Below, piece by piece: positions 1-8,558 of a DNA stretch of 64,000 nt (the stretch's first letter is position 1; every line of letters starts with the position of its first letter). The stretch comes from Synergistales bacterium. Its GTDB lineage: Bacteria > Synergistota > Synergistia > Synergistales > Synergistaceae. The translations under genes and the position numbers were made by a program. The notes below the pieces were generated by a model. It made no database searches and was not told the DNA's origin. It saw only the letters and a program-made list of their open reading frames with translations. The stretch is from the NCBI GenBank assembly GCA_026002695.1, contig BOCB01000001.1, positions 1 through 64,000 of the forward strand, written 5' to 3'.

Positions 1-312
1 GTTCTGTTCTCGGTAAAATCCGGCAAGGCCGGAGTATCTCACGTCAGGGATTTGCGAGGCACTGTCGAGCGCGAGGGGGCGGCCGGCGGCATATTGATAA
101 CGATGGGCGCTCCGACAAAGGATATGATGGCAGAGGCGGCGTCTGCCGGAAATATGGAGAATATAGCTTCAGCTCAAAAAATACCCAAAATAAAGATTGT
201 TACCGTTGATGATATTTTGGACGGTGAACGAATGGCTTTGCCGCTTGTGTTTGAAGTGGTGAAAAAAGCGCGGCGGGATAAAGGGAAAAACAAGAGTTTG
301 GATTTCGGATAA
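1..312 (+). CDS. C-terminal end of a DNA methyltransferase-nuclease paralogue (cut by window start)
   Basis: The frame is open from base 1 and ends at TAA 310-312. It is about 97% identical to the last 312 bases of the complete gene at 453-1937. It therefore encodes the final 103 residues of a second methyltransferase with a PD-(D/E)XK-like nuclease tail. The nuclease segment SVKSGK is present at the very start. The few differences cluster around bases 110-122, where the downstream copy reads TLSPP and this one TMGAP. The catalytic methyltransferase part, if it exists, lies outside the window, so this may be an intact tandem gene or only a duplicated tail. The tail probably contributes to DNA cleavage, judged only from the paralogue. 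Confidence 0.75.
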   Translation, partial: VLFSVKSGKAGVSHVRDLRGTVEREGAAGGILITMGAPTKDMMAEAASAGNMENIASAQKIPKIKIVTVDDILDGERMALPLVFEVVKKARRDKGKNKSLDFG

Positions 313-345
313 CGTCGCGCATATCGCAGTTTCGAGCAGTTTCGA

Positions 346-370
346 GCCGTCCTTAACGGGGCGGCTTTTT
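346..370 (+). terminator. Intrinsic terminator after the paralogue tail
   Basis: GCCGTCC and GGGCGGC form a 7-bp stem with one G-T pair around a short loop. The stem is followed by TTTTT. It sits 33 nt after the stop at 312 and separates this gene from the next one. Confidence 0.7.
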
Positions 371-452
371 ATTTGCGTACATTAAGGATGTGAGCCTATG
401 AAAGTCGGCTTTCATGGTAAAATAACTCATCTGCCAGAGAGGGAGCGTTGCA

Positions 453-1937
453 ATGACGAAAGAGAATAAATTGTTTTACGGCGACAACCTCGGCGTGATG
501 AGGAAGTATATCGGAGACGAGACGATAGACCTCTGTTATATCGACCCACCCTTCAACAGCAGCAGGAACTACAACCGGATATATAACAACGTCGGCGGGG
601 AAGACGCGGCTCAATCCGTGGCGTTTGTCGATACGTGGACGTGGAACGACGCCGCCGAAGAGGGCCTTGCCGAGATACGCGGGAACGCGCGAAAGCTCTA
701 TACGCTTAAAACAATGAACCTTGCCAACGGATTGCTCAATATTTTGGAGCGAGGTTCGTTATTTGCTTATATAATCAGTTTAACGCGCCGGGTGTCCGAA
801 ATATGGCGCGTTCTGAAACCTGCCGGCAGCTTTTATCTCCACTGCGATCCGACCGCGAGCCACTACATCAAGATGATGCTCGACAGCGTTTTTTGTCCAA
901 GGGGTGGGGAGTTCAGGAATGAGATAGTGTGGTGTTACAGAGGAGCCAGATACCCTAAAAAAGACTTTGGGCGTCGTCACGATTTGATATACCGCTATAC
1001 AAAATCACAAGCATGTACTTTTAATTTAGACGAAGTCAGAGAAGAATATGCTCCCGCAACAAAAAAAAGATTTGCTCACTACATAGGCAACAAACGACAG
1101 GGTAAGGATTTTGGCGAACAGTCGCTGCATCCTCTTGGCAAACAACCCGATGATTGGTGGGAAGTTCAACCAATAGCGCCGTCAGCAAAAGAGCGCCTTG
1201 GTTATCCAACACAAAAGCCGGAAGCGCTACTTGAACGTGTAATCCGGGCGTCGAGCAATGAGGGCGATACGGTTCTTGACGCTTACTGCGGATGCGGGAC
1301 GACTGTCGCTGTGGCGCAGAGGCTTAAACGGAAATGGATAGGCATAGACATAACCTATCAGAGCATATCGCTCATACTCAGACGCCTTGAAAACACATAC
1401 GGCGTTGAAACGCTTGAAGGTATAGAACTCAACGGGATACCTCGCGACAGAGAAAGCGCTATCGCGCTGGCAAATAAGAATGACGACAAGACGCGCAAGG
1501 AATTTGAGAAATGGGCCGTTCTCACATACTCGGACAACAGAGCGATGATTAACGAAAAAAAAGGGAGCGATAAAGGCGTTGACGGCGCGGCTTTTATAGC
1601 CGGCGCCGATTCGAGCGCTCAAAAAGTTCTGTTCTCGGTAAAATCCGGCAAGACCGGAGTATCTCACGTCAGGGATTTGCGAGGCACTGTCGAGCGCGAG
1701 GGGGCGGCCGGCGGCATATTGATAACCCTTAGCCCGCCGACAAAGGATATGATGGCAGAGGCGGCGTCTGCCGGAAATATGGAGAATATAGCTTCAGCTC
1801 AAAAAATACCCAAAATAAAGATTGTTACCGTTGACGATATTTTGGACGGTGAACGAATGGCTTTGCCGCTTGTGTTTGAAGTGGTGAAAAAAGCGCGGCG
1901 GGATAAAGGGAAAAACAAGAGTTTGGATTTCGGATAA
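453..1937 (+). CDS. DNA methyltransferase fused to a PD-(D/E)XK-like nuclease domain
   Basis: A 494-residue protein. The N-terminal three quarters is an amino-methyltransferase: the catalytic motif DPPFN occurs near residue 30 and the AdoMet-binding motif DAYCGCGTT near residue 270, so the order is motif IV before motif I as in beta-class N6-adenine/N4-cytosine enzymes. The last about 140 residues contain GVDGAAFI followed by KVLFSVKSGK, which resembles the D...xK core of Mrr-type restriction nucleases. The simplest reading is a single-chain restriction-modification protein. The ATG has a GAGAGGGAG Shine-Dalgarno just upstream. No separate specificity subunit is adjacent. The 3' 312 bases are duplicated at the window start. 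The methyltransferase call is firm; nuclease activity is inferred. Confidence 0.88.
   Translation: MTKENKLFYGDNLGVMRKYIGDETIDLCYIDPPFNSSRNYNRIYNNVGGEDAAQSVAFVDTWTWNDAAEEGLAEIRGNARKLYTLKTMNLANGLLNILERGSLFAYIISLTRRVSEIWRVLKPAGSFYLHCDPTASHYIKMMLDSVFCPRGGEFRNEIVWCYRGARYPKKDFGRRHDLIYRYTKSQACTFNLDEVREEYAPATKKRFAHYIGNKRQGKDFGEQSLHPLGKQPDDWWEVQPIAPSAKERLGYPTQKPEALLERVIRASSNEGDTVLDAYCGCGTTVAVAQRLKRKWIGIDITYQSISLILRRLENTYGVETLEGIELNGIPRDRESAIALANKNDDKTRKEFEKWAVLTYSDNRAMINEKKGSDKGVDGAAFIAGADSSAQKVLFSVKSGKTGVSHVRDLRGTVEREGAAGGILITLSPPTKDMMAEAASAGNMENIASAQKIPKIKIVTVDDILDGERMALPLVFEVVKKARRDKGKNKSLDFG
1626..1937 (+). repeat. Direct repeat copy 2 (copy 1 at 1-312)
   Basis: This segment matches bases 1-312 with only a handful of substitutions, and identity stops exactly at the shared TAA. 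The two copies are in the same orientation with 1313 bases between them. Differences are concentrated in about 12 bases, which looks more like gene conversion or selection than random drift. Confidence 0.9.
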
Positions 1938-1986
1938 CACTATAAAGGGTTTTTTGTTACATCCCCTTGTATAGGAGGTATTTGCA

Positions 1987-2433
1987 GTGAAAGTCGTAAT
2001 GCTTCACGGAGTCAACCACAATATGTTCGGCAAGCGTGACCCTCATATGTACGGAACCCTCACCCTCGACGACATCAACGCGGAGATCGCGAAGGCGGCG
2101 AAGGAATTGGGCGTCGAGGTTGAGTACTTTCAGACGAACCATGAGGGCGAGATGGTCGAGCGCATCCACAAGGCCTGCTTTGACAAGGCCGACGCGGTTT
2201 TGATCAACGCCGGCGCGTGGACGCACTACAGCTATGCTATACGCGACGCACTGATGATCTTGGAGGTGCCGGTCGTCGAGCTGCATATGTCGAATATTCA
2301 CGCCCGCGATGAATTCCGCCGTCACTCATGTTTCGCGGACTGCGTAACGGGGCAGATATCAGGTTTCGGAACGGACAGTTATCTCATCGCGCTTCGCGCC
2401 GCCGTGAGCTTCGCGAAACAGGGCAAGAGATAG
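1987..2433 (+). CDS. aroQ: 3-dehydroquinate dehydratase, type II
   Basis: Converts 3-dehydroquinate to 3-dehydroshikimate, the third step of the shikimate pathway, in the cytoplasm. The 148 residues match the family length. Conserved pieces are LHGVNHNMFGKRDPHMYG with the catalytic Tyr, INAGAWTHYSYAIRDAL, and VVELHMSNIHARDEFR containing the catalytic His and substrate-binding residues, then GFGTDSYLIAL. The start is GTG, supported by AGGAGG at 1973-1978 eight bases upstream. It stands alone between a restriction gene and a convergent operon. Confidence 0.93.
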   Translation: MKVVMLHGVNHNMFGKRDPHMYGTLTLDDINAEIAKAAKELGVEVEYFQTNHEGEMVERIHKACFDKADAVLINAGAWTHYSYAIRDALMILEVPVVELHMSNIHARDEFRRHSCFADCVTGQISGFGTDSYLIALRAAVSFAKQGKR

Positions 2434-2603
2434 GGCAATACTTATATAAAACAAACTCAGCGGACTTTCACCGCCAAGTTACTGCCAGGCCGTGATGAAC
2501 AAAGCCTTGGAGCCGGGAATAGGGACGAGGCTTCCGCTGTAATAAATTTTTAAGCCGCGGGGGCGAGCCTGTGGGTTTGCCCGGTATACCGCAACGGCTC
2601 GGA

Positions 2604-3251
2604 TCAGCATTGCACCAGCGCGGCGCCCAGAGCGAAGGCTTTCTCCAAATCCTGCGGGAACACCTCGGATCGGCGTTTCCGGCGCTCCGCTTCGTCGAAC
2701 ATGCTCATGTGATATTTGCCGTAATCCTCCGTCTGCCATGTTTCGGTTGAAATCAGCGATTCGGAGGGCGCGTTCAAAACCCGCGAGAGCAGTTTGCCGT
2801 AAAACTCGAACTTCTCCGTATAACCAAGCTCCTCCAGCGCTGACTCGGGAACGTTCATGGTATAAATAAAGGCGCTGGGAATATTCCCCTCAAAGAAGGT
2901 CGTCCGTTCTTTCGAGTAAGGGATGTACTGAAAGGTCAGCCGCTCGACGAGCGCGCGCATGGAGGCCGTCACCTCGCCTATGTAGATTGGCGAGCCCAAA
3001 ATCAGCGCGTCGCAGACGGCAATCTTTTGCAGCGCAGGCCGCAAATCGTCGAGAACAGCACAAACGCCCACGCTTGGGCCATTCTTGCGCTTGCATTCAA
3101 AGCAGCTGAGGCAGCCCTTGAAGTTCAGGTCGTACAGGTTTATAAGCTCGGTCTCAGCGCCTTTTGAGCGCGCCCCCTCCAACGCTTTTTCAAGCAAAAG
3201 ATGAGTGTTCCAACCCTTGCGCGGACTGCCGTTTAACGCGATGATCGCCAT
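2604..3251 (-). CDS. Flavodoxin-fold NAD(P)H-dependent oxidoreductase
   Basis: A 215-residue flavodoxin-like reductase. The N-terminus ALNGSPRKGWNT is the phosphate-binding loop for FMN typical of NADPH-dependent FMN reductase and iron-sulfur flavoprotein families. GSPIYIGEVTASMRALVERL is the second flavin-contact region. Cysteines in the segment CLSCFECK plus a further Cys (VGVC) near residue 63 resemble the compact cysteine motif of iron-sulfur flavoproteins, so a bound cluster is possible but not shown. It is the last gene of a three-gene operon, 12 bases after the pirin gene. The substrate is unknown. Confidence 0.8.
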   Translation of the reverse strand: MAIIALNGSPRKGWNTHLLLEKALEGARSKGAETELINLYDLNFKGCLSCFECKRKNGPSVGVCAVLDDLRPALQKIAVCDALILGSPIYIGEVTASMRALVERLTFQYIPYSKERTTFFEGNIPSAFIYTMNVPESALEELGYTEKFEFYGKLLSRVLNAPSESLISTETWQTEDYGKYHMSMFDEAERRKRRSEVFPQDLEKAFALGAALVQC

Positions 3252-3263
3252 ATCGAATACCCC

Positions 3264-3977
3264 TTATGCCTTCTTCATTTCCAAAACCAAGACGTGCGCG
3301 GTGTCCTTTGCGGCCGCCGTGATGTCTTCCTCAACGATCTCCATCGCGTCTCCGGCGGATAACGCGTGCCCGGTTGTGCGCCCAACAACTTGCGCCGCGC
3401 CCTCAATCAGCGCCAGATAAGCCTGACGGTCCTTGCCGACCAGAAACGCGAGAGACGCGCCCTTTGTTATCTCAGCCGCGAAAATATTTACATCGGCGTG
3501 GATGTGAATCGGCGCGGGAGAGGACGCGTCGCCTGAAGCAATCGGCAGCCATTTGTCCGCCCTCTCCTCCCATTCAAAGCGGTGATCGCCGTAGTTCGGC
3601 TCATAACCCTCTTTGTCCGGTAATATCCATATTTGCAGAAAGCGCAGCGGCTTTTCGCCCCAATTATGCTCGCTGTGAAAAACGCCCGTCCCCGCGCTCA
3701 TGTATTGCGCTTGCCCGCGAGTAAGAGTGTGCTTATTCTCCATGCTGTCCGCGTGGGTCAGCTCGCCCTCCACCACATAGGAGACGATTTCCATATTCTG
3801 ATGCGGATGGGTATCAAAGCCGGCGCCGGGCGCGACGCGATCGTCATTGACTACCCTTAAAACACCGAACCGAACATTGTCGGGGTTGTAATATTCAGCG
3901 AAGGAAAAGTGAAAATGGCTGTCCAACCATCCGTGCTGACCGCGCCCCATTTTGTCGTAATCGATGTATTTTAACAT
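3264..3977 (-). CDS. Pirin family bicupin protein
   Basis: A 237-residue protein of normal pirin/YhhW length with two cupin domains. The N-terminal cupin carries the metal ligands His57 and His59 (THPHQNMEI), His101 and Glu103 (GVFHSEHN). Relatives include quercetin 2,3-dioxygenases and redox-sensing regulators, so the biochemical role is open. Its ATG overlaps by one base the TAA of the upstream FMN reductase gene, so the two are probably translationally coupled. Grouping with two flavin reductases suggests a shared role in quinone, aromatic or redox stress metabolism; this is inference. Confidence 0.88.
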   Translation of the reverse strand: MLKYIDYDKMGRGQHGWLDSHFHFSFAEYYNPDNVRFGVLRVVNDDRVAPGAGFDTHPHQNMEIVSYVVEGELTHADSMENKHTLTRGQAQYMSAGTGVFHSEHNWGEKPLRFLQIWILPDKEGYEPNYGDHRFEWEERADKWLPIASGDASSPAPIHIHADVNIFAAEITKGASLAFLVGKDRQAYLALIEGAAQVVGRTTGHALSAGDAMEIVEEDITAAAKDTAHVLVLEMKKA

Positions 3978-4525
3978 TAAAATCCCTCAATCCACGCGGC
4001 AAACGCATCCGCGTAAGCCTGCAAGAAGCCGCGCGTCCCGTCGTCTTTTATTTTCCCGTCCGCGCCGAAAATATCCGCCGCCCCGCCGACATACGCCTCC
4101 GGCTGCTGCATCATAAAAATGTTCAGAAAGACCACCGCCTGCCGCAGGTTGTGGTTCGAGCCGAAGCCTCCCATTTTGCTCGGTGAAACGCTGACGACTC
4201 CGCCCGGCTTGCCGCTCCAGGCGCTCTGCCCGTAAGGGCGTGAACCGATGTCCAGCGCGTTTTTCAGCACAGCGGGGATAGTGCGGTTATACTCCGGCGT
4301 GACAAACAAAAACGCGTCCGCGGCCTTCACAGACTCGCGAAACGCCGTCCACGCGGGCGGCGCGTTGTCGTCTAAATCCTGATTATACATAGCAAGCTCT
4401 CCCAGCTCAATCAAGCGTGTTTCAAACTTCCCGCTCAACATCTCCGCCAATAATAAAGCGACCTTTCTGCTGAAAGACTCCTTGCGCAGACTGCCCACAA
4501 AAATACCAATTGTTTTTTTGCTCAT
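3977..4525 (-). CDS. NADPH-dependent FMN reductase
   Basis: A 182-residue flavodoxin-fold reductase of the ChrR/YieF type. GSLRKESFSRK is the FMN phosphate loop and FVTPEYNRTIPAVLKNALD is the signature of this family. Members reduce quinones, azo dyes or metals. The start is set at the ATG at 4525, which lies 8 bases after AGGAGG (4534-4539); an in-frame GTG at 4534 falls inside that ribosome site and is rejected. First gene of the three-gene operon that runs to 2604. Confidence 0.87.
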   Translation of the reverse strand: MSKKTIGIFVGSLRKESFSRKVALLLAEMLSGKFETRLIELGELAMYNQDLDDNAPPAWTAFRESVKAADAFLFVTPEYNRTIPAVLKNALDIGSRPYGQSAWSGKPGGVVSVSPSKMGGFGSNHNLRQAVVFLNIFMMQQPEAYVGGAADIFGADGKIKDDGTRGFLQAYADAFAAWIEGF

Positions 4526-4572
4526 CTGACACACCTCCTGCTTATGTATATTTTATCATAACAGTGTAAAAA

Positions 4573-4674
4573 TTAAGGCTCGCCCCGCTTACAGCCGGTG
4601 ATGTAAACCGTAACGCACAGGAACGCCGCTACGATAATGCCGGGAATGACGCCGGCCGCGAACATGGCTCCCAT
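4573..4674 (-). pseudogene. Scrap of a TRAP transporter large permease (DctM) gene
   Basis: A 33-codon reading frame ending at TAA 4573-4575. Its sequence (MGAMFAAGVIPGI, then a hydrophobic stretch) resembles the internal helix of DctM-type TRAP permeases, where a similar FxAGVxPG motif is common. Nothing else of the transporter is present on either side, and it begins within bases after the stop of the SWIM gene. It is best read as a deletion scar. The match rests on one short motif, so confidence is limited. Confidence 0.4.
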
Positions 4675-4681
4675 ACCATTC

Positions 4682-5410
4682 CTACGGCATATCCCCAATC
4701 CCGAACAACCCTGCGATGTCAGCGCCTTCGAGGACTCTCTTTGATTTTTTATCCGCGTTTTTGAGCATATTATATATTTTTTCCTCGACTGATTTTTTGA
4801 TCAGCGCTGAGAAATCAATGCCGCGCAAAGTGAAAAACAGCTTAGGGTCGCTGTCGAGACGAGCTCCTACGCCGTAAAGCGAGGCCGCGGCGTGTTTGCA
4901 CATGTCCGCCCAGTCTAAGCAGGAGCAGTCAAAACTGATCTCCTTCGGAGACGGGAACAACCCCTTGTCCTGCTGAAGGAATATTTGCGACAGCTCCTCC
5001 GGAAATTTACCCTCAACGAGCGCCGAGATGCCGTCGATCCTTCGGCTGCACCGCTCGACGATGGCGTTCCAGCGCGCGGCGGACAGTTTGTCTATCGTGA
5101 TTGAAACGGAGTAAGGCGTCTTGCTTGAACCTTGCACCAGCGAGCTTATTTTGCCGGGCTCAATTTGCAGATCGAGCACCATTCCGTTTTTAACGTAGGC
5201 GCTCCCGCGTCCGATGCGGTTGGCGTAATCGGCGTAACTTTCAAGATTTTTGTTCCAAGCTATGCCCCACCAAGTCTCGGCGATTTTCCTGCCTTCAATG
5301 ATTACGGGCGAGATATTGGGGTTTACCTTCCTCAATTTCGCAAGCTGCCTTTGAGCGTCGGCCTTCTTCTGCGCGACAGGCTTATACTCGCCATAATATC
5401 CCCGGCTCAT
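4682..5410 (-). CDS. SWIM zinc-finger protein
   Basis: A 242-residue protein with a SWIM zinc-binding motif, CxC-x6-CxH, at residues 162-173 (CSCLDWADMCKH). SWIM domains bind DNA or protein partners. The gene overlaps the helicase gene by four bases (ATGA, 5407-5410), and this SWIM protein/SNF2 helicase pairing is a recurrent bacterial arrangement, so the two probably act as one complex on DNA. It is the second gene of a two-gene operon. The precise function is not known. Confidence 0.87.
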   Translation of the reverse strand: MSRGYYGEYKPVAQKKADAQRQLAKLRKVNPNISPVIIEGRKIAETWWGIAWNKNLESYADYANRIGRGSAYVKNGMVLDLQIEPGKISSLVQGSSKTPYSVSITIDKLSAARWNAIVERCSRRIDGISALVEGKFPEELSQIFLQQDKGLFPSPKEISFDCSCLDWADMCKHAAASLYGVGARLDSDPKLFFTLRGIDFSALIKKSVEEKIYNMLKNADKKSKRVLEGADIAGLFGIGDMP

Positions 5411-8070
5411 GATCTCGCCTCCAGTGTGAAGAGCCGCATCAGCTCGTCGTCGCTCATCTCGGTTATCCAGTTTTCGCCGCTCGACGCTATTATGTCGCTC
5501 GCCATTTTTTGCTTGCTCTCGATCATCCTGTCTATCTTTTCCTCGATCGTGCCGATGGTGATAAATTTATGCACGAGGACGTTTTTTTGCTGACCGATGC
5601 GAAACGCGCGGTCGGTCGCCTGATTTTCGACAGCCGGGTTCCACCAGCGGTCAAAGTGTATGACATGGTTCGCCGCCGTGAGGTTGAGACCAACGCCTCC
5701 GGCTTTCAGCGACAACACCATGAACGGCACATAGTCGGAGCCGTTAAACCGCTCCACAAGCTCGCCGCGTTTCTTAACCGGCGTCCCGCCGTGCAAGATC
5801 AAACCGCCGCGACCGAACACCGTCGTCAGATGGTCGGCTATGGGGGCCGTCATCTCCTTGAACTGAGTGAAAACGAGGACACGTTCGCGTTTTTCCGCGA
5901 TTGTCTCGCAAATTTCCGATAGTTTCTCAAATTTGCCGCTGTGCGCCTCGTCGAACGAGTTTTGCCCCAAATACTGATCCGGGTGATTGCAGATCTGTTT
6001 GAACTTCATGATGCTCGCCAAAACAAGACCCTTGCGGGCGATTCCGGAGGCGTCCCGCAGCGCGGACTCTATATCCTTAACCAGCGCGCCGTACAGGACA
6101 ACCTGTTTTTTCGTCAGCTCCGTGAACGCCTTTACCTCTATCTTGTCGGGCAAATCGGAGATAACCGACTTGTCCGTCTTGAGACGCCTCAGCACAAACG
6201 GGCTCACGATCTCGCGCAGCCGGGAATAACCGGTGATGTCGCCCTTCAGCCCTTTTGCGAAGTCAGCGAACTCCTTCGCGCTGCCGAGCAGCCCCTTGTT
6301 CAAAAAGTCGAAGATAGACCAGAGGTCGGCCAGCCTGTTCTCGATCGGGGTGCCGGTCATGGCGATTTTCGAGGCCGATTTAAGCGCCTTTATCGCCTTA
6401 GTCTGCTTCGTGCCCGAGTTTTTAATCGCCTGCGCCTCGTCGAGGACTATTAAATCCCACTCGGCCTCCTTCAGCGATTCGAGACGGACGGCCATCCCGT
6501 AAGTCGTGATGAACAGATCGGCGTCGTCTATGCGGAACGCTCTTTTGTCCGCGTGAATGACCGCGTATTTCAGGCCGGGCGCGAACTTGTCCGTTTCATG
6601 TATCCAGTTGCTCAAAAGAGAGGCCGGTATGACGAGCAGCGTTTTTACGCGTTGAGCGTTGTTTTTGCGCAGATGTTCTATCAGAGCCAATATCTGAACC
6701 GTTTTGCCGAGTCCCATGTCGTCCGCGAGCAGCGAGCCGAAACCGAGCGTCCTCATCATCCCCAGCCAGTTAAGCCCCGCCTGCTGATATGGCCGCAAAG
6801 ACGCCAGGAAGCTCTCGCCGGCCGATAAATTTCCGATTTTTACAGGGTTAAGCAGCCTGTTTTTTATATCGCCGAGCCATTCTCCGTTTGTAATTTCGAC
6901 ATCGGCGCCGTCCTCCGACTTCAACTCGCCGCCAATATCAAGCTGCATCCTCATGGCCTCGGCGAAGGTAACGTCCTGCGTTGCGGAAGCCCTGTCAAAG
7001 GCTTCGAGCGCCGCCCGCAGCCTGTCATGATCGACCTCGACCCATTTTCCCTTTATCAGCGACAGCCCGCTTGACTGTGAGAGGAGAGCTTCGATCTCCT
7101 CTCGGGACATTAGCTCATCGCCCAGATAAATATCCGGGTCAAACGACAAAAGCGCGTCCATCCCAACGAGCGTCGGCGCTTTTTCGCCGACGGAGACCGA
7201 AACGCGGACGCGGCCTTTTTTCTTCCACCAGTCCGGTATGCGGCAGACGACGCCGCACTCCTCGTATAAGGGGACTTCCTTCAGGAACGTGTACGCCTCG
7301 TCCTCCGCAAGCCTAAGCGGCGAAAACAACTCCCCGCTCTCGGCAAGCGATGAGATAAATTCGCTCTTATCCGCCACCTTGGTGACCGTCGAGAGCAGAG
7401 CGAGCAGCTTGTCCTGCTCTCCCTCGTACTCCCTAAGCGCGTTTTTAAGCGGAAGATGGCTGACTTTTTCTCTGCTGCCTGTGCTGTATGTCGATAAAAA
7501 AGCGAACGGGCACTCGTCCGTCCTGTTTTCCACAAGATGAAAGAACACCCGCCCGACCACGTTCATCGCGGCGTTTTTGCCGTGCAGATACTCGGACACC
7601 GTGCCCTCGAAGCTCTCGATTTCGCCGCCGAACTGTCCGCTTAAGCCCCTCCATATGCCCTCTATCCAAGTCTCGTTTACGAACTCAGCCCCCGCCCCGT
7701 AAGGCATGGCGCGCAGAATGCCGCGTTTTATATAGCCTGCTATGGGCGGCGCTTTCCTGGTGATTTCCATATCGCTGTCGCGCGACAGAGCTTCCGTAAA
7801 TTCTCGTGAAATAAAATGCAGATACGCGAGCGGAGCGGTGAACTTCTCGTTTTTTGCGCAAAACCCCAGGTCGAACAGGCTTTTCCATTTATCGCGCGCA
7901 AAATCGTCCAGCATCGCCTTATCAAAAAAATAATCTTTGTTCGAAGCCGGAACGCTGTCTAATATAAAATCATCCCGCGTAAAAATTGCCGTGATCTCAT
8001 AATCCGCCATAGCGTGCGCCTCGATTCCCGATTCGTTATTAAGAGCTTGCGTACTATAATGCTTCTTCAT
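5407..8070 (-). CDS. SNF2-family DEAD/DEAH-box helicase
   Basis: An 887-residue Swi2/Snf2 ATPase. The N-terminal 400 residues are a bacterial SNF2-associated region. The motor follows: Walker A DDMGLGKT, DEAQ box (VLDEAQAIKN), motif III AMTGTPIENR, then the second RecA lobe with VFTQFKEM, LKAGGVGLNLT and the arginine finger region ATDRAFRIGQ. It is expected to translocate on double-stranded DNA and remodel protein-DNA complexes. An alternative start at 8010 (MADYEI, GAGG 8 bases upstream) would give 867 residues; the ATG at 8070 has a weaker AGGA. Downstream SWIM gene overlaps by 4 bases. A strong promoter with a palindrome lies at 8197-8225. Confidence 0.93.
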   Translation of the reverse strand: MKKHYSTQALNNESGIEAHAMADYEITAIFTRDDFILDSVPASNKDYFFDKAMLDDFARDKWKSLFDLGFCAKNEKFTAPLAYLHFISREFTEALSRDSDMEITRKAPPIAGYIKRGILRAMPYGAGAEFVNETWIEGIWRGLSGQFGGEIESFEGTVSEYLHGKNAAMNVVGRVFFHLVENRTDECPFAFLSTYSTGSREKVSHLPLKNALREYEGEQDKLLALLSTVTKVADKSEFISSLAESGELFSPLRLAEDEAYTFLKEVPLYEECGVVCRIPDWWKKKGRVRVSVSVGEKAPTLVGMDALLSFDPDIYLGDELMSREEIEALLSQSSGLSLIKGKWVEVDHDRLRAALEAFDRASATQDVTFAEAMRMQLDIGGELKSEDGADVEITNGEWLGDIKNRLLNPVKIGNLSAGESFLASLRPYQQAGLNWLGMMRTLGFGSLLADDMGLGKTVQILALIEHLRKNNAQRVKTLLVIPASLLSNWIHETDKFAPGLKYAVIHADKRAFRIDDADLFITTYGMAVRLESLKEAEWDLIVLDEAQAIKNSGTKQTKAIKALKSASKIAMTGTPIENRLADLWSIFDFLNKGLLGSAKEFADFAKGLKGDITGYSRLREIVSPFVLRRLKTDKSVISDLPDKIEVKAFTELTKKQVVLYGALVKDIESALRDASGIARKGLVLASIMKFKQICNHPDQYLGQNSFDEAHSGKFEKLSEICETIAEKRERVLVFTQFKEMTAPIADHLTTVFGRGGLILHGGTPVKKRGELVERFNGSDYVPFMVLSLKAGGVGLNLTAANHVIHFDRWWNPAVENQATDRAFRIGQQKNVLVHKFITIGTIEEKIDRMIESKQKMASDIIASSGENWITEMSDDELMRLFTLEARS

Positions 8071-8196
8071 GCGTTCCTGTGCGCGATAAAATCAATCGGT
8101 TGTCCGCAATTTTATAAACAACTAATTAGCAGGGTTATTTGTGGTTTCTTGACTGTCTGTGTCCACATTTGATATTTCAGCTCCTTTCATAGTAAA

Positions 8197-8225
8197 ATGA
8201 TACGTCAGGCTGACGCATGCGTCAA
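8197..8225 (-). promoter_or_regulatory. Sigma70-type promoter overlapped by palindromic operator
   Basis: On the minus strand TTGACG (8220-8225) is separated by exactly 17 bases from TATCAT (8197-8202). The perfect 14-bp palindrome TGACGCATGCGTCA (8211-8224) covers the -35 and spacer, and CGTCA-GGC-TGACG (8203-8215) forms a second dyad overlapping it. This layout is typical of repression by a dimeric TetR- or MarR-type regulator. Downstream are AAAGGAG and only 18-22 codon reading frames before the SNF2 gene, so either the promoter drives the helicase operon or its original gene has been lost. Confidence 0.65.
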
Positions 8226-8380
8226 TCTTAAAAAGGCCGATCTGTCATATTTTTTACACAACACGAGGGAGCGTATTCCGCCATAAAGGTTTGCGATTAG
8301 GATGTGAAAAACATGGAAAAATCTGTGTGGACATTCGACGCGATAGGCAAAGGAGAAAACAAGAAGTTTAATAGAATTGG
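8226..8380. other. Noncoding stretch between the promoter and tRNA-Glu
   Basis: No convincing gene on either strand. A 28-codon frame at 8313-8399 on the plus strand runs into the tRNA and is not accepted. No clear terminator for the tRNA transcript was found. Confidence 0.5.
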
Positions 8381-8453
8381 CAGTCCCAAGGGGATTTGAA
8401 CCCCTGTTACCGGGCTGAGAACCCGGCGTCCTAGACCACTAGACGATGGGACC
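8381..8453 (-). tRNA. tRNA-Glu (CTC)
   Basis: A full cloverleaf reads on the minus strand from 8453. The acceptor stem GGTCCCA pairs with TGGGACT (one G-T pair) and the discriminator is G. The anticodon stem CCGGG/CCCGG holds the loop TTCTCAG, giving anticodon CTC. The T arm is AGGGGTTCAAATCCCCT. CCA is not encoded. It follows tRNA-Gln by 12 bases and shares its promoter. Confidence 0.95.
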
Positions 8454-8465
8454 ACTAAACGATTT

Positions 8466-8539
8466 TGGCTGGGGAACCTGGATTCGAACCAAGATTACCT
8501 GATCCAGAGTCAGGCGTGCTGCCGTTGCACCATTCCCCA
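8466..8539 (-). tRNA. tRNA-Gln (CTG), CCA encoded
   Basis: The acceptor stem begins TGGGGAA with the U1-A72 pair characteristic of glutamine tRNA. The anticodon stem CCTGA/TCAGG holds loop CTCTGGA, giving anticodon CTG. The T arm contains GGTTCGAATCC and the 3' end GCCA is encoded. First gene of the two-tRNA transcript. Confidence 0.95.
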
Positions 8540-8558
8540 ACGCCCAAACAGCATATTA

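Noticed and set aside
8313..8399. A 28-codon frame (MEKSVWTFDAIG) upstream of tRNA-Glu
   Set aside because: It runs into the tRNA gene, and no convincing homology or ribosome site was seen.
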